Source: an uncultured Chitinophagaceae bacterium (GTDB lineage Bacteria; Bacteroidota; Bacteroidia; Chitinophagales; Chitinophagaceae). Taken from it: 8,736 nt of DNA. The translations under genes and the position numbers were made by a program. Below the pieces are notes generated by a model, which was not told the origin of the DNA, did no database searches, and was given only the letters and a program-made list of their open reading frames with translations. How positions within the stretch are numbered: the first letter of the stretch is position 1; each line of letters begins with the position of its first letter. Positions 1 through 6,590 of the stretch are shown piece after piece. The stretch spans positions 1-8,736 of the forward strand of contig CAMPGT010000163.1 of assembly GCA_946885665.1 (NCBI GenBank), in the 5' to 3' direction.

Positions 1-1442
1 TCCCTCAACAACGGCAAACTCATGCAGTGAAAGCCTCCCCGGGCCCGTGAAAGCTCCGCGGAAGGCATTAATATCAACACATCTTCCAAATCATCCATTC
101 GAACCGAGTCATTTTCCAGTTCGTTAATCAACTCCTCAACGGGAATTATTCTAAATCCGTTTTCTTTAAAAGCTTCAACAGTTTTATCATTCCGGTCGTA
201 ACCCAATATCACTCCCTCTTTCAACGCCAGGAGGTTGCAAGAGTCTGTCCATTGTTCACGCGCATCAAAAGGAAATTCATTGTTACCGGAATAAATAAAC
301 TGCACTTTTTCTTTACATCCAAAATCATTCACGCTGATATCCGTCAGCAATTGTTCGAGGTTGTCGAAGTATTCAGGATTATTGATGTCTTTTTTTCTAA
401 ACTGAATGATCTTCAGTTTTTCGTCTTTTTTGATATTGCCGGCGAGAATTCGCTGCACGGTGTCGGCATTTTCTCGTTTCATAGCTTTTTTCGAAAAGCT
501 GCCGAGCATCACCCACACATTTTTCTTCACTTGTGTAAATACCGTGTCGATGTGCATGAAGTCGCGCTTCTTCGGAATCTTGATGATCGTTATTTTTTTC
601 ACCACTCCCTTTTCAAAAAGAATGTTGATGGCCTGGTGTGCCGCTTCCATGGTGGTGCGCTCGCTCACGCCGATCAGCAGGTGGTCTTTTGTGATCACCA
701 TTACGTCGCCGCCCTCGAGTGTAACCTTTTTTTCGTCGCTGTCGCGCGGCAGCAGGAAGTGTCGCGCGGCATCAGGCAGTTCGATGATATTATCATGATA
801 ATCGCGGAACAGGGAGTGATGGAAAAATATGTATTTCGCCAGCAGCGCTTCGCGCAGCCGTGCCTGCCGCGCAGGCTTGTTGAGCAGTACGTATTTGTTG
901 ATCACGATGCCGATGTCGCGCGTGAAAATAAAATTCGGGATGGGTGGAAACAACATATTGTTATCGCTGATGGACCCCGTGATAAATATGTTCGCCAGCT
1001 CACGGGGTGTGAAGGTAAGCAGCAGCTTTTCGGTTTGATACGAGCAGTTTTCGATGGCGCAAATAGAGGCGATAAGTTTGATGCGTATCTCGTGGTCGGC
1101 CAGGATCTCAGCCAGCAGCCATTGCAGTTCCACAACCTTATCCGACCTGAAAAATTCATCGTGGCCGGGTTTATAGAAGTTGCGGTTTGTTGCCGGTGCA
1201 TCTATTTGTTTCAGCCTTCCTTTAATTTTTTCGGGGTCGAGGAAGTAGAGGAGAACCTTGGTGTAATAATCGTATTCTTTTTTCCGGATAGTGTCGAGGT
1301 GTACGATGTCTTCGAACAGCCAGTCTTGAGCTTTTGAGGGCACCACTTTGCCCAGGCCGCTGTCGGGGCTGTGTACGAGCAACCGCCGCAGCCTGCCTAT
1401 TTCCGAAGAAACCTGTAGTTGATTTGTGTCGTGCCCTGGCAT
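1..1442 (-). CDS. arcA: Arginine deiminase, 3' end cut by window edge
   Basis: Hydrolyses L-arginine to citrulline and ammonia in the cytoplasm. The minus strand reads open for 480 complete codons from ATG at 1442-1440; an in-frame TAA at 1469-1467 fixes this as the only ATG start. The catalytic set of the guanidine-modifying superfamily is all visible: FTRD with Asp176, EGGDVM with Glu243 and Asp246, MHID with His297 and Asp299, AREQW near residue 395, and the nucleophile Cys473 in RGGFHCMS. The Glu243-His297 spacing of 54 equals that of Pseudomonas aeruginosa arginine deiminase (Glu224/His278). The His-Cys distance is longer, 176 against 128, so the C-terminal half carries about 48 extra residues. 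Only a few codons after the CMSLPLLR segment are missing. No ornithine carbamoyltransferase, carbamate kinase or antiporter is next to it, so a complete ADI operon is not shown. A related amidinohydrolase activity is possible but less likely. Confidence 0.9.
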   Translation of the reverse strand, partial: MPGHDTNQLQVSSEIGRLRRLLVHSPDSGLGKVVPSKAQDWLFEDIVHLDTIRKKEYDYYTKVLLYFLDPEKIKGRLKQIDAPATNRNFYKPGHDEFFRSDKVVELQWLLAEILADHEIRIKLIASICAIENCSYQTEKLLLTFTPRELANIFITGSISDNNMLFPPIPNFIFTRDIGIVINKYVLLNKPARQARLREALLAKYIFFHHSLFRDYHDNIIELPDAARHFLLPRDSDEKKVTLEGGDVMVITKDHLLIGVSERTTMEAAHQAINILFEKGVVKKITIIKIPKKRDFMHIDTVFTQVKKNVWVMLGSFSKKAMKRENADTVQRILAGNIKKDEKLKIIQFRKKDINNPEYFDNLEQLLTDISVNDFGCKEKVQFIYSGNNEFPFDAREQWTDSCNLLALKEGVILGYDRNDKTVEAFKENGFRIIPVEELINELENDSVRMDDLEDVLILMPSAELSRARGGFHCMSLPLLR

Positions 1443-1499
1443 GGCGGCGAAGATAACAAATGTTAGTTAATGTACTTTAAATGAACCTTTTGAAGTGAT

Positions 1500-1557
1500 C
1501 TGGTATAAGCTAATTATAGTTCTCTCATAGGACTGGTATAAGCTGAGCTTATACCAG
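1500..1557. promoter_or_regulatory. Triple 12-bp half-site, operator-like palindrome
   Basis: The 12-mer CTGGTATAAGCT occurs at 1500-1511 and again at 1533-1544. Its exact reverse complement follows at 1546-1557 after a single central G at 1545. The right-hand pair is therefore a perfect 25-bp palindrome and the left copy is a direct repeat exactly 33 bp upstream, about three helical turns. It sits between two divergent genes, 58 bases from the arginine deiminase start and 82 from the DinB-like start. This layout suits a dimeric regulator with a third cooperative half-site acting on one or both genes. It could instead be a cruciform or a remnant of a dispersed repeat. The sequence is observed; the regulatory role is inferred. 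The rest of 1443-1639 shows no gene. Confidence 0.5.
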
Positions 1558-1639
1558 AGCATATCAAAAGCCCTTCGGGTGTTATAGGAGAAGTGGTTCG
1601 GATGCGATTGCTTATTTTAGTAGGCTAATCAGCAGTTGA

Positions 1640-2110
1640 ATGACTTTTTCGCAGCAAATAGCCAAAAATCTCAGGGATGTTTATTTTGGCAAGAACTGGA
1701 CGGCCGTGAATCTTAAAGACTCGTTGGAGGGTGTGACCTGGAAACAGGCGATCACAAAAATTGATCACCTCAACACCATTGCCGCGCTGGTTTATCATAT
1801 CAACTATTACATTACCGCTGCTGCAAAGGTGCTGGAGGGAGATCCCTTAGATGCTCATGATAAATACAGCTTCGATGTTCCTGTTATAGAATCGGAAGGG
1901 GATTGGCAGAAGTTGGTGGCGAGGGTTTTTGATGAAACCGAGAGATTTGCTGCGCAGATTGAAGCGCTCGACGATGAGAAGTTGTTCGAGAATTTTGATG
2001 ATCCGAAATATGGGAATTATTTCAGGAATTTGATGGGTATTGTTGAGCATGCGCATTATCATCTCGGGCAGATTGTGCTGCTGAAGAAGCTCATTGCAGT
2101 TAAAAGTTAA
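1640..2110 (+). CDS. DinB-like four-helix metal-site protein
   Basis: A 156-residue soluble protein with no signal peptide or membrane segment. It is predicted mostly helical and has the usual size of the DinB/YfiT superfamily. The putative metal triad is visible: His53 in VYHINYY on the second helix, then His137 and His141 in EHAHYHLGQI near the C-terminus (HxxxH), with His139 between them. Superfamily members include thiol-dependent S-transferases and many proteins of unknown role, and nothing here narrows the substrate. Despite the name it is unrelated to DNA polymerase IV. The start is ATG at 1640; no purine-rich ribosome site is obvious, which is normal in Bacteroidota. The last codons (Ala-Val-Lys-Ser-stop) are spelled by a GTTAAAA heptamer repeat, so the C-terminal tail may be repeat-derived. 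It is convergent with the GH97 gene. Confidence 0.8.
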   Translation: MTFSQQIAKNLRDVYFGKNWTAVNLKDSLEGVTWKQAITKIDHLNTIAALVYHINYYITAAAKVLEGDPLDAHDKYSFDVPVIESEGDWQKLVARVFDETERFAAQIEALDDEKLFENFDDPKYGNYFRNLMGIVEHAHYHLGQIVLLKKLIAVKS

Positions 2111-2112
2111 AA
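2099..2112. repeat. GTTAAAA heptamer, two tandem copies
   Basis: Two perfect GTTAAAA units lie at 2099-2105 and 2106-2112. They cover the last two and a half sense codons and the TAA stop (2108-2110) of the DinB-like gene and abut the first 44-bp repeat. The same heptamer reappears at 2192-2198, next to two CTTAAAA units. Confidence 0.7.
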
Positions 2113-2155
2113 GGGTCCACCCCCGGCGCTTCGCGCCGCCCCCGCCAGCGGGGGA
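2112..2155. repeat. 44-bp hairpin-rich direct repeat, copy 1
   Basis: Matches the copy at 2206-2249 in 43 of 44 positions (G at 2138, A at 2232). It contains three inverted repeats in a row: GGGT-CC-ACCC at 2113-2122, GGCGC-TTC-GCGCC at 2125-2137, and CCCCCGC-CA-GCGGGGG at 2139-2154. The CCCCC at 2120-2124 could also pair with GGGGG at 2150-2154, enclosing the middle hairpin. It is very GC-rich against its AT-rich surroundings. It resembles a REP-type dispersed element. No T-tract follows on either strand, so it is not a standard intrinsic terminator. Confidence 0.8.
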
Positions 2156-2160
2156 TACGG

Positions 2161-2175
2161 TTGCCCTTTGGGCAA
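2161..2175. repeat. Short perfect hairpin TTGCCC-TTT-GGGCAA
   Basis: A 6-bp perfect stem with a 3-base loop lies between the two 44-bp repeats. It could slow RNA polymerase from either of the two convergent genes (DinB-like and GH97). Neither strand has the T-run expected after an intrinsic terminator, so termination is only a possibility. Confidence 0.5.
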
Positions 2176-2177
2176 AA

Positions 2178-2198
2178 CTTAAAACTTAAAAGTTAAAA
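2178..2198. repeat. (C/G)TTAAAA heptamer, three tandem copies
   Basis: CTTAAAA at 2178-2184 and 2185-2191 is followed by GTTAAAA at 2192-2198. It has the same 7-base period and near-identical unit to the array at 2099-2112, so the two arrays bracket repeat copy 1 and the short hairpin. Confidence 0.65.
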
Positions 2199-2205
2199 CT
2201 GAAAC

Positions 2206-2249
2206 AGGGTCCACCCCCGGCGCTTCGCGCCACCCCCGCCAGCGGGGGA
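2206..2249. repeat. 44-bp hairpin-rich direct repeat, copy 2
   Basis: Second copy of the element, in the same orientation as the one at 2112-2155 and exactly 94 bases downstream. The single substitution falls between the two strong hairpins (2219-2231 and 2233-2248), so all stems are kept. Near-identity suggests recent local duplication or two insertions of the same dispersed element. Confidence 0.8.
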
Positions 2250-2253
2250 AATC

Positions 2254-2302
2254 GTCTCACGTCTCCCGTCCCACGTCTCCCGTTTCCCGTTTCCCGTCTC
2301 AC
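2254..2302. repeat. GTCTCCC-type heptamer array, seven tandem units
   Basis: Seven consecutive 7-base units fit the pattern GTYYCMC: GTCTCAC, GTCTCCC, GTCCCAC, GTCTCCC, GTTTCCC, GTTTCCC, GTCTCAC. The last unit (2296-2302) contains the stop codon of the minus-strand GH97 gene (TGA, complement of 2299-2301) and the last base of its final Pro codon. Strand asymmetry is strong: almost only C and T on the plus strand. No protein or RNA role is evident. Confidence 0.75.
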
Positions 2303-4293
2303 GGCCGATATATCCGCGCCGCAAAACCACCTCCCGGCGCCATCATTACCTTAAGCTTCTTATTCGAAGGTAAATCAATCGTCTCGCGCTTATAATCCGA
2401 AGCGGCACGGTCGGCATTTACACCATCACGAAACAGCTCCACCTTATAATTCCCGTCTTTCAAAAAAGATAAATCCAGCTCCACGGTACGGCCGTCCCAA
2501 TTGGTGAGCGCACCCACATACCACTCCTCACCCTTCTGCCGCGCCATCGCCACATACTTCCCCATCTCACCATCAAGCGCCACGGTATTATCCCACACCT
2601 TTGGTACCGAAGCAATAAAATCCGCACACTCCGCCTCCTCCATGTACCGCGATGGATTGTCGCAAAGCATATTCAACGGCGATTCAAAGATCACATACTC
2701 ACCCAACTGCCGGCAACGCGTTCCCTGGCTCATAGGATCGGAATTTACCGGCCTGTAGGTGTCGCGCGTGGAATTGCGCATGGCTCCCTGTGTGTAATCC
2801 ATCGGACCGGCAACCATCCTGATAAAAGGAATCGTTACATCATAAGTGACCTGGTCAACAGTACCCGGCGCCCATTTCATCTGCTCCAATCCATGCACAC
2901 CTTCAAAATTCAATACATTAGGATAGGTGCGCTGCAGCCCGGTAGGTTTGTATGCACCATGAAAATCAAGCACCAGCTTATTCTCAGCGGCCACCTTCGC
3001 GGCACGGTAGAAAAACTCAACCATCTCCTGGTCGTCCCTGTCCATAAAATCAACCTTAAATCCCTTCACGCCCAGATCGGAAAAGTATTTCGATACACGC
3101 TCCATGTCGCGCTCGAATGCATAATAACCGGCCCATAAAATAATGCCGACGTTCCGCTCCTTTCCATAATCTACCAGTTCCTTAATATTTATTTCGGGTA
3201 CTACCTGCATGAGGTCGGCCTGCTTATTCACCGCCCATCCTTCATCGAGGATCACATATTCAATCTTGTGCCTGGCGGCGAAATCGATGTAATATTTATA
3301 CGTGGCGTTGTTCACTCCCGACTTAAAATCCACGCCGTAAATGTTCCAGTCGTTCCACCAGTCCCATGCCACCTTACCAGGCTTTATCCACGAAACATCG
3401 CTCACTCGCGAAGGGGCAGCAAGCTTATACACCATGTCGTTGTCGGTAAGTTGTTTGTCTTGCGTAGAAACGATCATCACGCGCCAGGGAAAATTACGTG
3501 TGCCCGTGCATTTTGCAATGTAAGGCTCTCTCGACTGCACCGACTGCTGCAGCATGTTGTGGCCGCCTTGTTTTGTTTCTTTCGGATAGGCAGCAAAAAC
3601 CGCTTCCAGCGAATGGTTTCCATCTTTATTGTTGAGGTACATGCCTGGATAGTTTTCGAGGTCAGCCTCGGTAATGCACACCTTCTTTCCATTTGCCACT
3701 TCTACGACCAGCGGCAGGAAGGCGAGCCTTTCGGCATCCAACTCCGACAAACGCTTATGCGTGTAAGTATTTTCAAAAGAGTTCATGAACTGCTGTTCGA
3801 AAGAACTATGCTCCTTTGCATTTACATAGGGAACGACAGAAGGGTAGTCTTCCTTAAAATTAAAATCTGCCTGTTCATTTTTTACTGTAAAATCATTTTT
3901 CCGGCTTGTAAAAAACCTGTACGCAACGCCTTCATTATACGCCCTGAAAATAATTCCATAATCTCCCCGGCAACGCAACACCATTTCGTTGTACGTATCT
4001 TTTATTTCCGACCTTTTGTAAAAAGGTGAAGGGATAATCTTGTTCACGCTGCCTGTTTTGGAGCTTCTTACACGCGCATTGTGGCCCAGCACGTCTCCTC
4101 CTGTGAGCTCCAGCGCTATTGAAGACGGCGCAATAATTGTATCCGCGCCATGCACCACCGCGAATTTCATTTCGTCGTTCACCCATACAACGGCCTTCAA
4201 CTGACCATCGGGCGATTGAACAACATAATTCTTCTGTGCAACACAATATGTACCGAAACAAACAGAAAGAAGAGTGATCAGAATTGCTTTCAT
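2299..4293 (-). CDS. GH97 glycoside hydrolase, retaining alpha-galactosidase type
   Basis: Exported exo-glycosidase of 664 residues from ATG at 4293. An N-terminal signal peptide (MKAILITLLSVCF start, likely cut near residue 20) leads into the family's N-terminal beta-sandwich (about 25-260), then the (beta/alpha)8 barrel (about 290-560, WDWWNDWNIYG, YVILDEGW, IILWAGYY) and a C-terminal sandwich. KVDFMDRDDQ places Asp415 and FEGVHGLEQ places Glu470. These match, in number and 55-residue spacing, the nucleophile and acid/base of the retaining Bacteroides thetaiotaomicron GH97 alpha-galactosidase, recalled from the literature. SusB-type inverting alpha-glucosidases use a different base pair of glutamates. 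So alpha-galactosidase is the best guess; another alpha-glycoside is possible. A TTG at 4314 could extend it by 7 residues and overlap the sulfatase stop, but the ATG gives the better signal peptide. Only 17 bases separate it from the sulfatase, so the two are probably co-transcribed. Confidence 0.88.
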   Translation of the reverse strand: MKAILITLLSVCFGTYCVAQKNYVVQSPDGQLKAVVWVNDEMKFAVVHGADTIIAPSSIALELTGGDVLGHNARVRSSKTGSVNKIIPSPFYKRSEIKDTYNEMVLRCRGDYGIIFRAYNEGVAYRFFTSRKNDFTVKNEQADFNFKEDYPSVVPYVNAKEHSSFEQQFMNSFENTYTHKRLSELDAERLAFLPLVVEVANGKKVCITEADLENYPGMYLNNKDGNHSLEAVFAAYPKETKQGGHNMLQQSVQSREPYIAKCTGTRNFPWRVMIVSTQDKQLTDNDMVYKLAAPSRVSDVSWIKPGKVAWDWWNDWNIYGVDFKSGVNNATYKYYIDFAARHKIEYVILDEGWAVNKQADLMQVVPEINIKELVDYGKERNVGIILWAGYYAFERDMERVSKYFSDLGVKGFKVDFMDRDDQEMVEFFYRAAKVAAENKLVLDFHGAYKPTGLQRTYPNVLNFEGVHGLEQMKWAPGTVDQVTYDVTIPFIRMVAGPMDYTQGAMRNSTRDTYRPVNSDPMSQGTRCRQLGEYVIFESPLNMLCDNPSRYMEEAECADFIASVPKVWDNTVALDGEMGKYVAMARQKGEEWYVGALTNWDGRTVELDLSFLKDGNYKVELFRDGVNADRAASDYKRETIDLPSNKKLKVMMAPGGGFAARIYRP

Positions 4294-4310
4294 GAGCTGT
4301 ATTTTCAAAT

Positions 4311-6419
4311 TCAATGACTAAAAAATGCGGCGGGAACCAATTGCTTTTTACTGCCCGGCGCTGTCCAATAAAATTTCAACATGGGCCTGCTTTCCGATGG
4401 CTGCTTGTAATATAACCTGAAGGCATGCAGTCCGGCCTTCAGCAATATCTTTCCTTCGCGTTCATCTCCGCTTTTGTAACCATAGCCGGCATCCACTGCA
4501 ACGGCGTCGTGTATGCGTAGCAACGCACCGCCGTTCGCTTTCAGGCTAAAAACATACTCGCCATCTTCCGGAACGCGAATATATCCGGAAAAATAAAGTG
4601 CGCCGTACCGCTCCCTGCTGTTCTTGTTAATCTCCGGACGCGCCGCCCGACCTTCATTTGCCGGCTGCAAAGCAGCTACATCCGGCACCCACGGAAAATC
4701 GCCGGTGTACGCCTTCCATTCAACGCCTGGTTGTGTATTGCCCACTCGCGAAGGAGGAACAAGTGCTTTGTCGTACGGCCTCGCGGCTGCCGTATCAGGC
4801 CTGCGTACCTGCAGCACACGTTCCTTCATCAGCATTTGCAATGAATCTGCAAGCGTGTTCGCGGCCTGAAGGGCAATGTTATTGCTTTCGCGGGGATCAT
4901 TCACCACGTTGTAAATTTCAAAATCGTCGTCCGCAGATTGTATATCATATCGAACGCCTACCATGTCGCCAAGCCGAATCAACTGCATTTGGTTGCGTTT
5001 GCGCTTGCGGTGGCCGGGATCAAATTCTTCAAAATCGGGTGTTGAACCATTCTGATAGTATTCCGAGTAGATGAGACTTTCTCGCTGTGTGCCCTCACCA
5101 GTGAGTGACGGCAGCAGGGAAACACCATCGGTACGTGCCGGTGCGGGCACCCCGGCCATATCGGCGAACGTGGGTAGCCAATCATAAAAGGCATTCGGCT
5201 CATCCACCACGCGGTGCGCCGGAATATGCGCGGGCCAGCAGGCGATGGCCGGCATGCGCACACCGGCTTCCCACAGGTCGCGTTTGATGCCATCAAAAGG
5301 CCCGAAACTGTTGAAGAAATCGGGATGGTTGGGAGCAAAGTTGCCGGGCAGGTAAGATTCAATGGAAGGTCCGTTATCGGAAGTAAAAACAACGAGTGTG
5401 TTCTCGTCCAGGTGCAGGTCTTTCAATAGTTGCATGATGTCGCCTACGCCATCGTCAATACGCCGCACAGCGGTGGCGTATCGCTGGTACACCGCGGGCC
5501 ACGCCACCTCTGCAGTTTGTGCGTTGCCGTCGTTATCATACGTTGCATTGGCATAGTCGGGATGTATCCATGAATCTATTTTACCTGATGCAGTGCTGAT
5601 CATGTGGCCAGGTTCATCGAGCCATTGCATGCCTCCTGTAAGTCCGCCGCCATTGGGGTAGGGTTGCGTAGGCAGTTCAAGCGTGGCGTGAGGTGTATCG
5701 AAGGCAAGGTAGAGGAAAAAAGGTTTGGCGGATCCTCTTCCCTTTGCCTGTTGCGTTATCCATTTTTTTGTTGCGGCCACCCAGAGGTCTGCCGTGTAGC
5801 ATTTATCGAGTTTGCCGGCGATGTTTGTCCGGTTTTCCCACACTTCTTTTGGTTTTCGATACATACCTTCCTTTGGATAGTGCTCGTGGCCGTCAACATG
5901 CCGCATATAACCGAAGAAATAGTCGAATCCCCGGTTGAGCGGATGTGCCGGCCATTCATCACCCTTCGCGTTCCAGCGGCTATCGCCCTGGAGTCCCCAT
6001 TTACCGATGGCCGCCGTGCTGTAGCCTGCCTGCGACAATACCGTGGCGATGGTGTGGTTGTTTTCGAGCGCCTTGTCGAATTGGTTGTCGCGCACATTGG
6101 CATGTCCCTGGCTCACGCCAAGCAAGAGCGATGCGCGGGAAGGTGCGCATACGGGCGCGGGACAATAATGCTGTGTGAGCATGGCGCCGTGTGCGGCGAG
6201 TGTGTCGAGGTGTGGTGTAAACATCCACGGTTCGCCTCGGTTATTCGTTTTTGCGCGCCGTTGCTGGTAAAAAACGCCGAGATCGCCATAGCCCAGATCG
6301 TCGGTGAGTATGAAGATGATGTTTGGCTTTTTGGTTGCCTCTTGTTGTGCAGTTGTTGTGAAGGCGATGGAAAATATCAGTAGTGCGGATAAAATGGATT
6401 TTATGAAAAATTTGTGCAT
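4311..6419 (-). CDS. Exported type I sulfatase with C-terminal PA14-like domain
   Basis: Removes sulfate esters, probably from a glycan, outside the cytoplasm. It has 702 residues from ATG at 6419, with signal peptide start MHKFFIKSILSALLIF and likely cleavage near TTTA-QQ. Formylglycine sulfatase hallmarks are visible: metal-binding Asp40-Asp41 in TDDLGYGD, the Cys-type signature CAPSR at 91-95 with Cys91 to be oxidised to formylglycine, Lys140 in GKWGLQG, His244 in DTPH, Asp348-Asn349 in FTSDNG and Lys379 in GIKRDLWEAG. The usual GKWHLG histidine is Gly142 here, which may mark a subfamily. Residues from about 570 to 702 form an extra beta-rich module (YFSGYIRVPEDGEYVF, LKAGLHAFRLYY) resembling PA14, a likely carbohydrate-binding domain. 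It needs a maturation enzyme not encoded in this window. It lies upstream of the GH97 gene in the same unit. The substrate cannot be read from the sequence. Confidence 0.92.
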   Translation of the reverse strand: MHKFFIKSILSALLIFSIAFTTTAQQEATKKPNIIFILTDDLGYGDLGVFYQQRRAKTNNRGEPWMFTPHLDTLAAHGAMLTQHYCPAPVCAPSRASLLLGVSQGHANVRDNQFDKALENNHTIATVLSQAGYSTAAIGKWGLQGDSRWNAKGDEWPAHPLNRGFDYFFGYMRHVDGHEHYPKEGMYRKPKEVWENRTNIAGKLDKCYTADLWVAATKKWITQQAKGRGSAKPFFLYLAFDTPHATLELPTQPYPNGGGLTGGMQWLDEPGHMISTASGKIDSWIHPDYANATYDNDGNAQTAEVAWPAVYQRYATAVRRIDDGVGDIMQLLKDLHLDENTLVVFTSDNGPSIESYLPGNFAPNHPDFFNSFGPFDGIKRDLWEAGVRMPAIACWPAHIPAHRVVDEPNAFYDWLPTFADMAGVPAPARTDGVSLLPSLTGEGTQRESLIYSEYYQNGSTPDFEEFDPGHRKRKRNQMQLIRLGDMVGVRYDIQSADDDFEIYNVVNDPRESNNIALQAANTLADSLQMLMKERVLQVRRPDTAAARPYDKALVPPSRVGNTQPGVEWKAYTGDFPWVPDVAALQPANEGRAARPEINKNSRERYGALYFSGYIRVPEDGEYVFSLKANGGALLRIHDAVAVDAGYGYKSGDEREGKILLKAGLHAFRLYYKQPSESRPMLKFYWTAPGSKKQLVPAAFFSH

Positions 6420-6484
6420 CTTCAATAAATTGATCGTAGGTTCATATCGTAACTTCTCCCTGAAGACTTACAGCGAAAGTGCAA

Positions 6485-6496
6485 CGAATATATTCG
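6485..6496. promoter_or_regulatory. 12-bp palindrome upstream of sulfatase gene
   Basis: CGAATATATTCG is a perfect palindrome flanked on both sides by GCAAC/GCAAC direct copies. It lies 66 bases from the sulfatase start and about 60 bases before the phosphorylase promoter. On the minus strand TATATTCG inside it differs by one base from the Bacteroidota -7 element TAnnTTTG. It could be an operator or promoter core for the sulfatase-GH97 unit, but a 12-bp AT-rich palindrome can arise by chance. Nothing else is seen in 6420-6550. Confidence 0.3.
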
Positions 6497-6557
6497 CAAC
6501 AAAGTAAGCAGTGAATGTTATATGATCAGCCCGCCGGGCCGGTTTTTTCTGCACCAA

Positions 6558-6584
6558 TTGTTCAACACCGCCTTCCTATATTTG
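6558..6584 (+). promoter_or_regulatory. Bacteroidota-type promoter of the phosphorylase gene
   Basis: TATATTTG at 6577-6584 is a perfect TAnnTTTG -7 element. TTG at 6558-6560, 16 bases upstream, is a possible -33 element at slightly short spacing. The ATG at 6591 begins 7 bases after the -7 box, about where transcription should start, so the mRNA would be leaderless or nearly so. This also argues against the in-frame ATG at 6522, which lies upstream of the promoter. Confidence 0.6.
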
Positions 6585-6590
6585 CAAAAT

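Noticed and set aside
252..1337. Open frame of 361 codons on the plus strand opposite arginine deiminase
   Set aside because: The minus strand carries all arginine deiminase catalytic motifs in order; the plus-strand product is Phe/His/Val-rich with no recognisable domain and is an antisense shadow.
1571..1579. Small CCC-TTC-GGG hairpin upstream of the DinB-like gene
   Set aside because: A 3-bp stem with a wobble extension is too short to call a terminator or riboswitch.
1613..1620. TATTTTAG as a -7 element for the DinB-like gene
   Set aside because: It has one mismatch to TAnnTTTG and no convincing -33 partner, so it is too weak to annotate.
2099..2302. CRISPR array
   Set aside because: There are only two 44-bp copies, with an internal hairpin series and one structured spacer; the other repeats are gapless heptamers, and no cas gene is present.
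3268..4029. Open frame of 253 codons on the plus strand opposite the GH97 gene
   Set aside because: It lies fully within the well-supported GH97 gene and its translation has low-complexity basic and aromatic runs without any known motif.
4294..4314. TTG start for GH97 overlapping the sulfatase stop (TTGA)
   Set aside because: It adds seven residues before an otherwise normal signal peptide; the ATG at 4293 gives a better start and family numbering. Overlap-coupled translation cannot be excluded.
5604..6383. Open frame of 259 codons on the plus strand opposite the sulfatase gene
   Set aside because: Antisense to the region coding the sulfatase signature and metal-binding motifs; Cys-rich translation with no family resemblance.
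6522..6590. Upstream ATG extending the phosphorylase by 23 residues
   Set aside because: The extension would contain the perfect TAnnTTTG promoter element and does not resemble the N-terminus of the family.
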